From NCBI GenBank assembly GCA_050114795.1, contig JASFRS010000059.1, positions 1 through 13,930 of the forward strand: 13,930 nt of DNA, in the 5' to 3' direction. The notes under the pieces are model-generated. The model was not told the DNA's origin, ran no database searches, and saw nothing but the letters and a program-made list of their open reading frames with translations. This stretch comes from JASFRS01 sp050114795 (lineage in GTDB: Bacteria > Pseudomonadota > Alphaproteobacteria > Sphingomonadales > CAKZYD01). The stretch's first letter is position 1; the number at the start of each line of letters is the position of its first letter. Positions 6,293 through 13,322 of the stretch are shown here, one piece after another. The translations under genes were made by a program, and so were the position numbers.

Positions 6293-8230
6293 ATGGCCAA
6301 ATCCCGTACCAGCGCCTACTCCCTAGGTGCGCCTTATGAAGCATTGTTTCCAAAGCCGGTCGTGGCTACTAGGAATCCTACGACCAGCGACAAGAACTAC
6401 GAGATCGGGCAGGTATGGGTAAACAAGTCGTCAAACAACGCCTATATTCTCACGTCTTCGGCGTCAGGTTCCGCTACCTGGAGTATCGCATCGCCAGGGG
6501 CGTCTGACGTCGATACTCTCACTGGAGACTCCGGAGGGGCAATCTCTCCCGCTGGTGGTAACATCACTATTGCAGGCGGATCTGGGGTAACTACCTCTGG
6601 TTCGGGATCGACTATCACGATCAGCGCAGCTACCGGTTACGCTCCGATCACCCTTTATGTGGTAGATGCCGGGGGTTCTTCCGATTACACGACCGTCCAG
6701 GCGGCTATCAATGCGGCAAACGGCGCAGGGGGAGGAATGGTGTTCGTGCGTCCAGGCACCTACACCGAGGACCTCACCCTGTACGACAATATCTATCTCT
6801 TTGGCTCTAGTGAGTCCGCGACAACTATTGCCGGAACACACACTCCTCCAGCTAGCGGAGACATCAACTTCTGGCGGCTCACTCTTTCAGATGCGACGGC
6901 GATCTTCAGCTCTGCAGCGGCTGGTACTACCAACATCATCGTAGAAGACTGTACCGTCGCGGTTACCAACGGACATATGTTCGACCTAGCTAACTGGACC
7001 GGAACCATCGCAGTGGACGACCTAGGATTTACCGGTACCAGCGATGGCTTCATCAACAACACCGGCGGAGCAACCGTAGTCGGATACGGGGCAAGTATCG
7101 GCATTGGTACGGGCCAGTCCTGTTCGATTTCTGGCACCTTCCAGTTTGTGAGCTGCCCCATCGCATGTCCTGTCGATTTTGTGACCGGCGCCACCGGCTC
7201 GGTGGATCAGTGCCAGATCACCGGAGGCTTTACCTTCTCCAACAACTCTACTGGTTCGGTGTCCAATTCACGTTTCACTACCGGCGCCACTGCAGCCGTT
7301 ACCATGAGCTCCTCGGCAGCTTGGACTCTGAGCAACAACGTGATCGATAGCTCAGCTAACCCGTGCATCGCTGGAGCTGGCGCGGGCACTCTGAGCTTCG
7401 GCGCCCTGAACTTCCTCAACAACAGTGCATTTGCTGGCACTCTTACGCTTTCCCGCGACACCTCAGTGGATGGAACAGTTAGAGCTCTGACATTTGATAC
7501 CGACGTAGCGGCAGCGGCCATGACGATCTCCGCTACCGATATTGACGCCGACGGCACAGACGCCAACATTTCTGTGACGGTGACTCCGAAGGGCACTGGT
7601 ACCTTCACTGTCGACTCTGGCGGAATTTCTAACACAGCGGGCGACATCATCAGCTCTTCGAGCAACGCCGCCGCGGACAACACGGTCGAGGTAACAAACA
7701 GCGATAACACCGATCCGGCCTCTCGCGCAGGTTTCGAAGCTGCGGTGGGAGGCGCCTCTGCTGGTGACCCATACGTAAACTTCCTGATCAGCGGTGGTCA
7801 GGCGTTCACCATGGGTATCGATAACAGCTCTACTAATGATGACTTTGTCATATCGGACGCAGCGGCTTTAGGTACCAACGACAGGATCACCGTAGACGGC
7901 TCTTCTGGCGACGTTACCGTTGGTCAGAACCTGATAGTGGGCACCGCTGGAAAAGAACTGCATGTCAAAGGCGGCGCGGTAACCGACTTCATCGGTCAGG
8001 CCACCCTGGCGTCCGGCACCGTTACGGTGGCCAACACGAATATCGCAGCAGGCGACAGGATCATTTGTACAAGAAGCTCGATCAACGGCTCGACGGCTCT
8101 TGGCGTGCTTATCACTAGCATTAGCGCCGCTACCAGCTTTACAATTACCGCTGTCCAGCCTGGAACTCCTGGGTCGACCGAGACCAATGATACCTCCATC
8201 GTGGACTACTTCATCGTGAGATCTGTCTAA
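6293..8230 (+). CDS. Tail fibre/tailspike-like protein with parallel beta-helix region (645 aa)
   Basis: The start has AGGAGA at 6281-6286. Modules in order: an N-terminal segment with RNPTTSDKNYEIGQVWVN (27-44), shared with the 10069 product. Next is the beta module DTLTGDSGG to TSGSGSTITI (74-110), shared with two neighbours. Then comes a typical start of a right-handed parallel beta-helix or pectin-lyase-like fold (SSDYTTVQAAINAANGAGGG, then VFVRPGTYTEDL; 129-161), followed by about 300 residues of Gly/Ser/Thr/Asn-rich beta repeats. A C-terminal domain from about 535 carries DRITVDGSSGDVTVGQNLIV and TVTVANTNIAAGDRIICTR. No polysaccharide-lyase catalytic residues can be assigned by eye. The expected role is host attachment, possibly glycan binding. 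It is the first gene after the integrase module, and its stop shares one base with the next start. Confidence 0.85.
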   Translation: MAKSRTSAYSLGAPYEALFPKPVVATRNPTTSDKNYEIGQVWVNKSSNNAYILTSSASGSATWSIASPGASDVDTLTGDSGGAISPAGGNITIAGGSGVTTSGSGSTITISAATGYAPITLYVVDAGGSSDYTTVQAAINAANGAGGGMVFVRPGTYTEDLTLYDNIYLFGSSESATTIAGTHTPPASGDINFWRLTLSDATAIFSSAAAGTTNIIVEDCTVAVTNGHMFDLANWTGTIAVDDLGFTGTSDGFINNTGGATVVGYGASIGIGTGQSCSISGTFQFVSCPIACPVDFVTGATGSVDQCQITGGFTFSNNSTGSVSNSRFTTGATAAVTMSSSAAWTLSNNVIDSSANPCIAGAGAGTLSFGALNFLNNSAFAGTLTLSRDTSVDGTVRALTFDTDVAAAAMTISATDIDADGTDANISVTVTPKGTGTFTVDSGGISNTAGDIISSSSNAAADNTVEVTNSDNTDPASRAGFEAAVGGASAGDPYVNFLISGGQAFTMGIDNSSTNDDFVISDAAALGTNDRITVDGSSGDVTVGQNLIVGTAGKELHVKGGAVTDFIGQATLASGTVTVANTNIAAGDRIICTRSSINGSTALGVLITSISAATSFTITAVQPGTPGSTETNDTSIVDYFIVRSV

Positions 8231-8577
8231 TGGCGGGTATCCAGGACGTAAAGGCCAAGTGGGAGGCGGTCCGATCAGCCGCATTTGGAAGTGTGGGGGC
8301 GACCTATGCGGCCATAGGCGATCCGCTCTCCAATGCGGCCATTGTATTGCACATTAGAAGCACCCTTGACAAAGACGTCTATATCTCGATGGACGGAAGC
8401 ACAGACCACATTTACGTGGGAGCTGGGGACCTCGTCGTGTATGATATCGGAACCAACAAGATCGGGGATTCGAAGCTTTTGGTTCCTAAGGGCACCCAAA
8501 TTTATCAAAAGAGGGGACCCGGAGGGGCGAGCTCCAGCGGGAACCTATTCGTGATGACGCTTTACGGGACAAAATAA
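8230..8577 (+). CDS. Small virion-associated protein, first of a tandem paralogue pair (115 aa)
   Basis: It begins in a TAATG junction with the fibre gene (one-base overlap). The product has a short N-terminal helix (DVKAKWEAVRSAAFG) and then beta-like segments SVGATYAAIGDPL, AIVLHIRST, DVYISMDGSTDHIYVGAG, LVVYDIGTN and GTQIYQKRG. The pattern AFGS-YAA-G-PL-...-DG-x-D-x-Y is repeated in the next gene. Proteins of this type are frequent beside tail-fibre genes of uncultured phages and are presumed structural; no enzymatic motif is seen. Tight coupling suggests assembly with the fibres. Confidence 0.8.
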   Translation: MAGIQDVKAKWEAVRSAAFGSVGATYAAIGDPLSNAAIVLHIRSTLDKDVYISMDGSTDHIYVGAGDLVVYDIGTNKIGDSKLLVPKGTQIYQKRGPGGASSSGNLFVMTLYGTK

Positions 8578-8918
8578 TGACGTATAAGAGGAAGGCCCTA
8601 TTCGACACGTTAAGGACGGTGGCCTTTGGCTCTATAACGGGGTCCTACGCGGCGCTGGGGGTACCTCTAACCTCAGAGGCCGTGGTAATAAGCTTCATAA
8701 ACGACACCAACGCCAACCTCTACTTCTCTACAGACGGAACAAACGACCAGCTGTATCTCCCAAATAGCTCGGCGATGATATTGGACGTGCGCGCCAACAA
8801 TCCTGGCGACGGGCTGTTTATCGCTTCTTCGACTCAATTCTACGTCAAACACGACGGATCGGCGGCGACGTCTGGACTAGCGGCTCTGCAAATCCTTTAC
8901 GCCGGAGGAATCAATTAG
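8577..8918 (+). CDS. Small virion-associated protein, second of the tandem paralogue pair (113 aa)
   Basis: It starts in another TAATG junction. It aligns along its whole length with the preceding product: LRTVAFGSITGSYAALGVPL against VRSAAFGSVGATYAAIGDPL, NLYFSTDGTNDQLYLP against DVYISMDGSTDHIYVG, then a shared ILDV/VYDI strand and a final QFYVK/QIYQK strand. Sequence identity looks moderate, so the duplication is old. The role is unknown, presumably a structural component of the tail-fibre region. Its last codons (GGA GGA ATC AAT TAG) double as the ribosome site and proposed AUU start of the next gene. Confidence 0.8.
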   Translation: MTYKRKALFDTLRTVAFGSITGSYAALGVPLTSEAVVISFINDTNANLYFSTDGTNDQLYLPNSSAMILDVRANNPGDGLFIASSTQFYVKHDGSAATSGLAALQILYAGGIN

Positions 8919-10059
8919 CCAGATATCCAGGCTCAAATCTGACTCCATCGGCACTCTCACTGGGGATACTGGAGGGCCGGTACCGCCTGATACCGCTGAG
9001 AACATCAATATTCTCGGGGGCTCTGGTGTTTCGGTAGCAGGCACACCAGGGACAAACACGCTAACCATCACGGCTACGGCAGCCACGCCCACCACCTACA
9101 ACGAAGACACTGGGTCCGCCACGCCAGCGGCGAACATTTTGATCGTGGCAGGTGGCACCCTCTTGAGTACTACGGGAGCTGGTAACACGGTAACGATAGA
9201 CGCCGACGCGACCGTTCCCGCCTCCTTCCCCACAGACGGCGCCACGGCTACCCCAGCTGCAAATGCTCTTACCGTAGCTGGGGGTAATCTCCTCACTACT
9301 TCTGGATCTGGAGCGACCGTTACGGTAGATGCTGATGCTGCGGTAGCTGGATCTTTTCCGACAGATGGTGGAACGGCTACCCCTGCAGCTAATGCCCTCA
9401 CAATCGCGGGCGGAACGGGGGTAACCACCTCTGGATCTGGATCGACGGTAACAATCAATGCCTCGGCCTCTGTTCCAACCACCTTTACAGAAGATACGGG
9501 AAGCGCAACTCCAGTAGCCAACGAGCTCTTTATTTATGGAGGCACGGGGTGCTCCACCACAGGATCAATAGCTACGGTCACCGTAAACCTAGATCCAGAG
9601 GTGGCCCTTAGCTATCCGGCTGACTCTGGTACCGCTACTCCTGCAGCTAACGCACTAACTGTATCTGGCGGAACAGGGGTATCCACCAGTGGATCGGGCT
9701 CGACGCTAACCATAAATTCCACCGGCGGAGGTCTTACATGGGCAGAAGTTACGGGCACGTCGCAAAACATAGCCGTGAATACTGCTTACGTCGCAAACAA
9801 CGGTTCTTCCGTGACGTTTACTTTGCCCGTCACGGCAGCACTGGGAGACGTTTTTCGGATAGTGGGAAAGGGAGCAGGTGGATGGAGTATCGGCCAGAAT
9901 GCTTCCCAGACCATTCGCATGCTGGGGTCCGCGACGACGACTGGCGTCGGTGGTACGCTAACTCCTACGGAGAGTCTAGCGGCCATTGAGATTGTATGCA
10001 CAACAGCAAACACAGACTTCCTAGTAATGAGCTCAGTGGGGAACTTTACCTTTGTGTAG
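8914..10059 (+). CDS. Repeat-containing tail fibre/adhesin protein, probable AUU start (381 aa)
   Basis: The frame is open from 8881 and reads conserved fibre modules well before the first ordinary start (TTG at 9139). The only well-placed initiator is ATT at 8914-8916, 4-5 bases after GGAGGA (8904-8909), overlapping the previous stop as ATTAG. The product has a GDTGG beta module at residues about 10-58 (IGTLTGDTGGPVPPD then GTPGTNTLTI), four exact-length 43-residue repeats plus a partial fifth (from about residue 64), and a C-terminal domain (about 276-381, WAEVTGTSQNIAVN to SVGNFTFV). That domain is paralogous to the end of the 10069 product. It looks like an elongated beta-rich fibre with a repeat shaft and terminal domain for receptor binding or attachment. 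Function is inferred from modular composition and neighbours. Confidence 0.78.
   Translation: MSQISRLKSDSIGTLTGDTGGPVPPDTAENINILGGSGVSVAGTPGTNTLTITATAATPTTYNEDTGSATPAANILIVAGGTLLSTTGAGNTVTIDADATVPASFPTDGATATPAANALTVAGGNLLTTSGSGATVTVDADAAVAGSFPTDGGTATPAANALTIAGGTGVTTSGSGSTVTINASASVPTTFTEDTGSATPVANELFIYGGTGCSTTGSIATVTVNLDPEVALSYPADSGTATPAANALTVSGGTGVSTSGSGSTLTINSTGGGLTWAEVTGTSQNIAVNTAYVANNGSSVTFTLPVTAALGDVFRIVGKGAGGWSIGQNASQTIRMLGSATTTGVGGTLTPTESLAAIEIVCTTANTDFLVMSSVGNFTFV
9103..9726 (+). repeat. Tandem 129-bp (43-residue) coding repeats in the fibre gene
   Basis: Units begin at 9103, 9232, 9361, 9490 and 9619; the first four are each exactly 129 bases and the fifth is cut at about 36 codons. 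The protein consensus is [TE]D-x-G-[TS]-ATPAAN-x-L-x-[IV]-x-GG-x-x-x-[ST]T-[ST]-G-x-x-x-TVT[IV], then about 10 variable residues ending SFP/TFT/SYP. DNA has diverged more than protein, so the repeats are kept by selection on the protein. The middle of each unit (GG...TSGSGSTVTI) resembles the GDSGG module of the neighbouring fibre genes, suggesting a common origin. Confidence 0.9.
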
Positions 10060-10068
10060 GATAGCTTA

Positions 10069-10791
10069 ATGACTGTCTTCGGCGTCCCAGGCGACAATAC
10101 CAACCCGTTGGCATACGCGGATAGAAGGCTGGCGGTGGTGGCAGCCATTCAGGCACCAAGGAGGCCCACCACAAGCGACACCAACTTCCCCCTTTGGACG
10201 GAGTGGCGCGTCACAAAAGATGCCGCAGCCCCAGCTGTAGAGGGGGAGTTTTGGAAATTAGTCGCATTTGCAGGGGCTGGGCTGGCCCAGTGGGTTCAGC
10301 TTAACTCCACGCCAGGAACAGGGATAGACACGCTAACTGGAGATAGCGGGGGCCCTGTGGGCCCCGACGTTTCCGCCAACGTAAACCTGTTGGGCGGAAC
10401 TAATATCACTGTTACGGGAGCTCCTGGCTCTAATACGCTTACGATCGACTCCTCTGCAGGAACGTTTCCATGGACTGAGGTCACCGGTACGTCTCAGATG
10501 ATGGCAGTCAACAACGGGTACATAGCCAATAACGCGGCCCAAGTAGATTGCACGCTTCCTACCACTTCTTCCGTAGGTGACATTGTAGAGGTAGTAGGAA
10601 AAGGAGCGGGGGGCTTTAAGGTATCCCAGACAGGCGCGCAGCAGATAGCCTTCTTGGGACAGACGACAACCGCAGGGGTGGGTGGCACTCTAACTCCGGA
10701 CGAGGCCGGGGCCTCGGTGAAGCTCCTTTGCATCACTGCCACTAATCTCTGGAGAGTTATCCACTCGGTGGGTAACTTCGTGTTAGTATGA
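10069..10791 (+). CDS. Tail fibre/adhesin protein sharing modules with its neighbours (240 aa)
   Basis: The ATG at 10069 lies 9 bases after the previous stop, with a weak AGGAT site formed by that stop. Residues about 1-75 include RRPTTSDTNFPLWTEWRV and a WVQLN end, matching in arrangement the N-terminal segment of the 6293 product. Residues about 86-130 are the beta module (IDTLTGDSGGPVGPD to GSNTLTIDSS). Residues 135-240 (WTEVTGTSQMMAVNNGYIAN, VGKGAGGF, GVGGTLTP, HSVGNFVLV) form the same C-terminal domain as the 8914 product. The gene is thus a fibre lacking both the beta-helix and the 43-residue shaft, probably a short fibre or alternative receptor-binding protein. The stop overlaps the following ORF as ATGA. 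Confidence 0.82.
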   Translation: MTVFGVPGDNTNPLAYADRRLAVVAAIQAPRRPTTSDTNFPLWTEWRVTKDAAAPAVEGEFWKLVAFAGAGLAQWVQLNSTPGTGIDTLTGDSGGPVGPDVSANVNLLGGTNITVTGAPGSNTLTIDSSAGTFPWTEVTGTSQMMAVNNGYIANNAAQVDCTLPTTSSVGDIVEVVGKGAGGFKVSQTGAQQIAFLGQTTTAGVGGTLTPDEAGASVKLLCITATNLWRVIHSVGNFVLV

Positions 10792-10949
10792 TAGCCATAG
10801 GGCTCGTGAAATTAGCCGAGACGCGGATCGCCCTGGACCGCTCAAAGAGAGGGCGAGAAAGAGGGGAAGGTGCTCAAAAGGAAGGTCTCCTATGCAAGCG
10901 AAAGGCCGGAAAGGATCGGTCTCGGCACTTTAATCAAGGGAAGCGATGA
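10788..10949 (+). CDS. Small highly basic ORF (53 aa) between two fibre genes
   Basis: This 54-codon frame exactly fills a gap that would otherwise be 154 bases of unexplained DNA. Its ATG overlaps the preceding stop as ATGA (10788-10791) and its TGA overlaps the next start as ATGA (10946-10949). The product begins hydrophobic (MIAIGLVKLAETRIALDRSK) and becomes strongly basic (7 Lys and 9 Arg in 53 residues) with one Cys at 36; the rest is Gly/Lys/Arg/Glu-rich. It has no good ribosome site of its own, so it would rely on reinitiation. I recognise no family. The double overlap argues for a gene; the low-complexity charged composition could also arise from an untranslated spacer. Confidence 0.45.
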   Translation: MIAIGLVKLAETRIALDRSKRGRERGEGAQKEGLLCKRKAGKDRSRHFNQGKR

Positions 10950-11815
10950 GTATTAACGCATGGGGATCGGACGATCCGGCAGAGGTCGCCAAGGGTGGCA
11001 CAGGAAACGCGACACTAACCGACCACGGCGTTCTACTTGGATCTGGAACAGGGGCCGTCACCGTTACCTCCGCCCCTACAAATGGTCAATTGCTCATTGG
11101 AAACACAGGATCAGATCCGTCTGTGGCAGCTCCCACAGGGGATACCAACGAGATTGCGGTGACAACAGGCGCAGGATCGTTGGCCGTAGGTATTGCGGAC
11201 GACTGCATCCTTCCCGGAACAGGATCTTACACCTGGGTAGACGGAACGACCGCACAGAGGCCAGGAACTCCAGCAAACGGCATGGCCCGCTACAACACAA
11301 CTACCGACATGTTCGAGGGGTATCAGGGAGGAGCCTGGACTAACTTTATTACGCAAATCACTCCAGGCACTGTCGTGCAGCAAGTCTACGCAAGCAACAC
11401 GAGCGTCGTAACGTGTACAACCACCATTCCGTACGACGACACTATCCCCCAGAACACAGAGGGAGACGAAGTAGTTACGGCGACACTCACACCTCTTTCT
11501 GCGACCAACAGATTATACATTTTTTTTGATGCCGTGGGAGGTAATGCCGCCTCGATCACTGGAGGAGCAGCGCTTTTCCAGGACTCCACCGCCAACGCAT
11601 TGTACGCTACAGCTGCTTCCTATGCTCCTACCTCGAAGTTTACTATGATTTACTCACAGGCAGCTGGAACCAGTTCTTCCACGACTTTTAAGGTGCGATG
11701 CGGTCCTTTAGGATCGGGAGGGACCATGTATATCAACGGACAACAATCTACCGGTACGCGCCTTTTCGGGGGAATTTCCGCGGCGACTCTTACCATCTTG
11801 GAGATCTCTGTATAG
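10946..11815 (+). CDS. Tail fibre protein with DHGVLLGSGTGAV repeat and C-terminal knob-like domain (289 aa)
   Basis: The start overlaps the 53-codon ORF and has a weak GGGAAG site. Residues about 1-70 carry WGSDDPAEVAKGGTG then LTDHGVLLGSGTGAVTVT and APTNGQLLIGNTG, a beta repeat very widespread in phage fibres. Residues about 88-134 carry GTTAQRPGTPANGMARYNTT and MFEGYQGGAW, a common module placed before fibre tips. The C-terminal about 150 residues contain TIPYDDTIPQNTEGDEV and LSATNRLYIFFDAVGG and end in LTILEISV, the usual end of a compact beta-sandwich-like receptor-binding or attachment domain. The family pattern is well known, the receptor is not. The stop forms a TAGTG junction with the next gene. 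Confidence 0.85.
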   Translation: MSINAWGSDDPAEVAKGGTGNATLTDHGVLLGSGTGAVTVTSAPTNGQLLIGNTGSDPSVAAPTGDTNEIAVTTGAGSLAVGIADDCILPGTGSYTWVDGTTAQRPGTPANGMARYNTTTDMFEGYQGGAWTNFITQITPGTVVQQVYASNTSVVTCTTTIPYDDTIPQNTEGDEVVTATLTPLSATNRLYIFFDAVGGNAASITGGAALFQDSTANALYATAASYAPTSKFTMIYSQAAGTSSSTTFKVRCGPLGSGGTMYINGQQSTGTRLFGGISAATLTILEISV

Positions 11816-12189
11816 TGAGCGGCGTATCTGCCGCCACATGGACACTGGACCTCTCCCCTGAAGTTGATTGGTGCTGTTGGCCCTCACCTAGGACGAGGAT
11901 GTACCTAGATGCAAAGGGTGTGTGCCACAAGTGGAAGCGCTCGCGTACACTTCAGGAAGCTGCTGAGACTAGGGTGAGGCTTTCTGACAGAATCATGTCG
12001 GCTGTCGCTCAAAACAAGCATCTCTATCGCGCAACGCTTATCGAAGCAGGGGTAGACCTACAGAAGCTTACCTGGAAAAATTTAGCTCCTACCTGGGGAC
12101 AGATCACAAGGATCGAGCAGGCGCTTGCTCGCATGAGGCTGAGGTCAGAGATCCAGAAGGGGTACCAGGCCGACGATCTGGACTTCTAA
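11815..12189 (+). CDS. Small protein of unknown function at end of fibre cluster (124 aa)
   Basis: I take the GTG at 11815 as start: it shares one base with the fibre stop (TAGTG) and has GGAG at 11800-11803. The longer frame back to 11698 would lie inside the fibre gene and gives unlikely sequence. The N-terminal 45 residues are Trp/Cys-rich (DWCCWPSPRTR, then KGVCHKWKR). The remainder is helical and basic (LQEAAETRVRLSDRIMSAV, ITRIEQALARMRLRSEIQ) with a conserved-looking LTWKNLAPTWGQ segment, ending DDLDF. Helix-rich composition differs from the beta fibres before it, so it may be a fibre-assembly, chaperone or regulatory protein, but I recognise no family. Convergent with the minus-strand exonuclease block. 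Confidence 0.7.
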   Translation: MSGVSAATWTLDLSPEVDWCCWPSPRTRMYLDAKGVCHKWKRSRTLQEAAETRVRLSDRIMSAVAQNKHLYRATLIEAGVDLQKLTWKNLAPTWGQITRIEQALARMRLRSEIQKGYQADDLDF

Positions 12190-12335
12190 GAGTCATCCCA
12201 GGTTATACGAAGTCTCACCATGAGGCCGAGGAACTCCTGATCGATCTCTACCAGACATACAAGGACGGTAAATTCAGGGCCGTCCTCGTAGATGAGGTGG
12301 TAGAGAAGGAACGGAGTAACCTCGACATCGATAGC
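12186..12335 (-). other. Coding-looking stretch directly after the exonuclease stop (no clear start)
   Basis: On the minus strand the exonuclease frame stays open for 49 codons past its TGA, reading AIDVEVTPFLLYHLIYED, then GPEFTVLVCLVEIDQEFLGL and ending RLRITWDDS with TAG at 12186-12188. That stop overlaps the stop of the convergent plus-strand gene by 3 bases. There is no ATG, GTG or TTG at its head; possible explanations are TGA readthrough, an AUC start at 12332, or an ancestral longer protein. The plus strand over the same bases also looks protein-like (SHHEAEELLIDLYQTYKDG, then FRAVLVDEVVEKER) but likewise lacks a start. I cannot decide the strand from sequence alone. Confidence 0.35.
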
Positions 12336-13217
12336 TCACTCAAACCTTTTCGGCACCCGGATCGTCCAGCTATCCTTTGTGCTCGACACCTTAGCATATT
12401 TTTCTACGTCTATTCCGTCTAGGCGCATCTGCTCGATATCGTAGCATTTTCGTCCCGCTGTCGGAGATACTTTAAATCCATACGCATCAAAACTTTCTCC
12501 ATCACCAAAGTCCTTGATCTTGGTCTTTAGCTCGGACATCTTTGCCTTGACTTGCTTCTCTATCTGCTTTGCCTCCCAGTATTCCTCGAGAAGCGCATGG
12601 ACCTCATCTCCAACCACACTCTTATAGTCTTCCTTGAGCAAAGGGGGGGCAGAGGCGAGACGGACGCGATCCCAGAATTTTCGTGCCTCTTTTCGCAGCT
12701 CGTCTATCATATTTTCGTCTGCATATTGCTCGACGATCATAGCGATCTGGTAACGGTAGTCCCAGACGACGAGCAACGCTCTCGTGGGGCGGCAGATCAT
12801 CATCTGCCACTGCATCTGGATGACCCATTCTTCTGGAATGAGGCCAGATCGCACGTGGTCGAGCTTTTTTTCAGACGTCGGGCACTTGATTTCCATGAGC
12901 GTCCTCTGTTCCGAATCCCATCCGTCCAGAGACGCCTTGAGAAAGGGGAGATCTTCGTCCTCTACGCACAGGGGAGAGCAATTACAGGAGGCATGGGAAT
13001 TAGCCCACTGTCTGGCTATGGGCTCTGCGTTAATACCATGCTCCATAGCAGCATTCATGAATGTAGATCGCTCCTGGTACCCACATTTCTCTTCCCATAG
13101 CTTGTATGGGGTCCTGTATCCCTTGTTTAGAAGAATAGGGGCTTCTGAGGCTCCTACCCCGCTTTGTCTCCACTTGTGCCATTCTTCACTTCTCTGGTCT
13201 AGTTCTACTACTTTCAT
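12336..13217 (-). CDS. YqaJ / lambda-exonuclease-family nuclease (293 aa)
   Basis: A PD-(D/E)XK exonuclease of the YqaJ viral recombinase family. It is expected to resect double-stranded DNA 5' to 3' for single-strand annealing recombination or phage DNA replication. Seen in order: QRSEEWHKWRQSGVGASEAP (8-27), the family's N-terminal signature; E65 in GINAEPIARQW; the metal-binding D98 in ASLDGWD; the E109-I-K111 pair in LMEIKCP; and the VIQMQWQMM helix with Q134/Q136. The C-terminal part (about 195-293) has a coiled-coil-like helix (EAKQIEKQVKAKMSELKTKI) and a beta tail ending WTIRVPKRFE, usual in the phage members. Three Cys at 78, 80 and 84 are notable but probably incidental. The start is supported by GGAGGT 5 bases upstream. 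No annealing protein is visible in the window. Confidence 0.92.
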   Translation of the reverse strand: MKVVELDQRSEEWHKWRQSGVGASEAPILLNKGYRTPYKLWEEKCGYQERSTFMNAAMEHGINAEPIARQWANSHASCNCSPLCVEDEDLPFLKASLDGWDSEQRTLMEIKCPTSEKKLDHVRSGLIPEEWVIQMQWQMMICRPTRALLVVWDYRYQIAMIVEQYADENMIDELRKEARKFWDRVRLASAPPLLKEDYKSVVGDEVHALLEEYWEAKQIEKQVKAKMSELKTKIKDFGDGESFDAYGFKVSPTAGRKCYDIEQMRLDGIDVEKYAKVSSTKDSWTIRVPKRFE

Positions 13218-13254
13218 TGGTTACCTCCGTGTAAGCTTCGTATCTCTTGGCTCT

Positions 13255-13284
13255 ATTATAGCCAGAGGACGTTCATTAACGCAA
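13255..13284 (-). promoter_or_regulatory. Probable sigma-70 promoter for the exonuclease
   Basis: On the minus strand the complement of 13255-13260 is a perfect TATAAT. An upstream TTGCGT (complement of 13279-13284) stands 18 bases away as a partial -35. The start would fall near 13248, about 30 bases before the exonuclease ATG. It lies in the 105-base gap between the exonuclease and the upstream small gene; nothing else was recognised in that gap. Confidence 0.6.
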
Positions 13285-13322
13285 GCAGAAAATGAAGGAT
13301 CGAGAAAAACCAACCCAGAACT

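Noticed and set aside
7207..7710. Long antisense ORFs over the fibre genes (also 6464-6841, 6793-7194, 9096-9521)
   Set aside because: They mirror Gly/Ser/Thr/Ala-rich codons on the other strand, have no ribosome sites or family signatures, and conflict with strong fibre genes.
9103..9726. Regular 129-bp repeats as a CRISPR array
   Set aside because: Units are coding, contiguous, divergent and without unique spacers.
10349..10365. Perfect 7-bp GC hairpin GGGGCCC-TGT-GGGCCCC, possible terminator
   Set aside because: It is inside a coding sequence (Gly-Pro-Val-Gly-Pro codons) and no T run follows; most likely a codon by-product.
10330..10370. TGDSGGP in the fibre proteins resembles the active-site Ser motif of chymotrypsin-like proteases
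   Set aside because: No matching His and Asp motifs occur, and the motif is part of a repeated beta module present in three fibre genes with variants (GDTGG) that lose the Ser.
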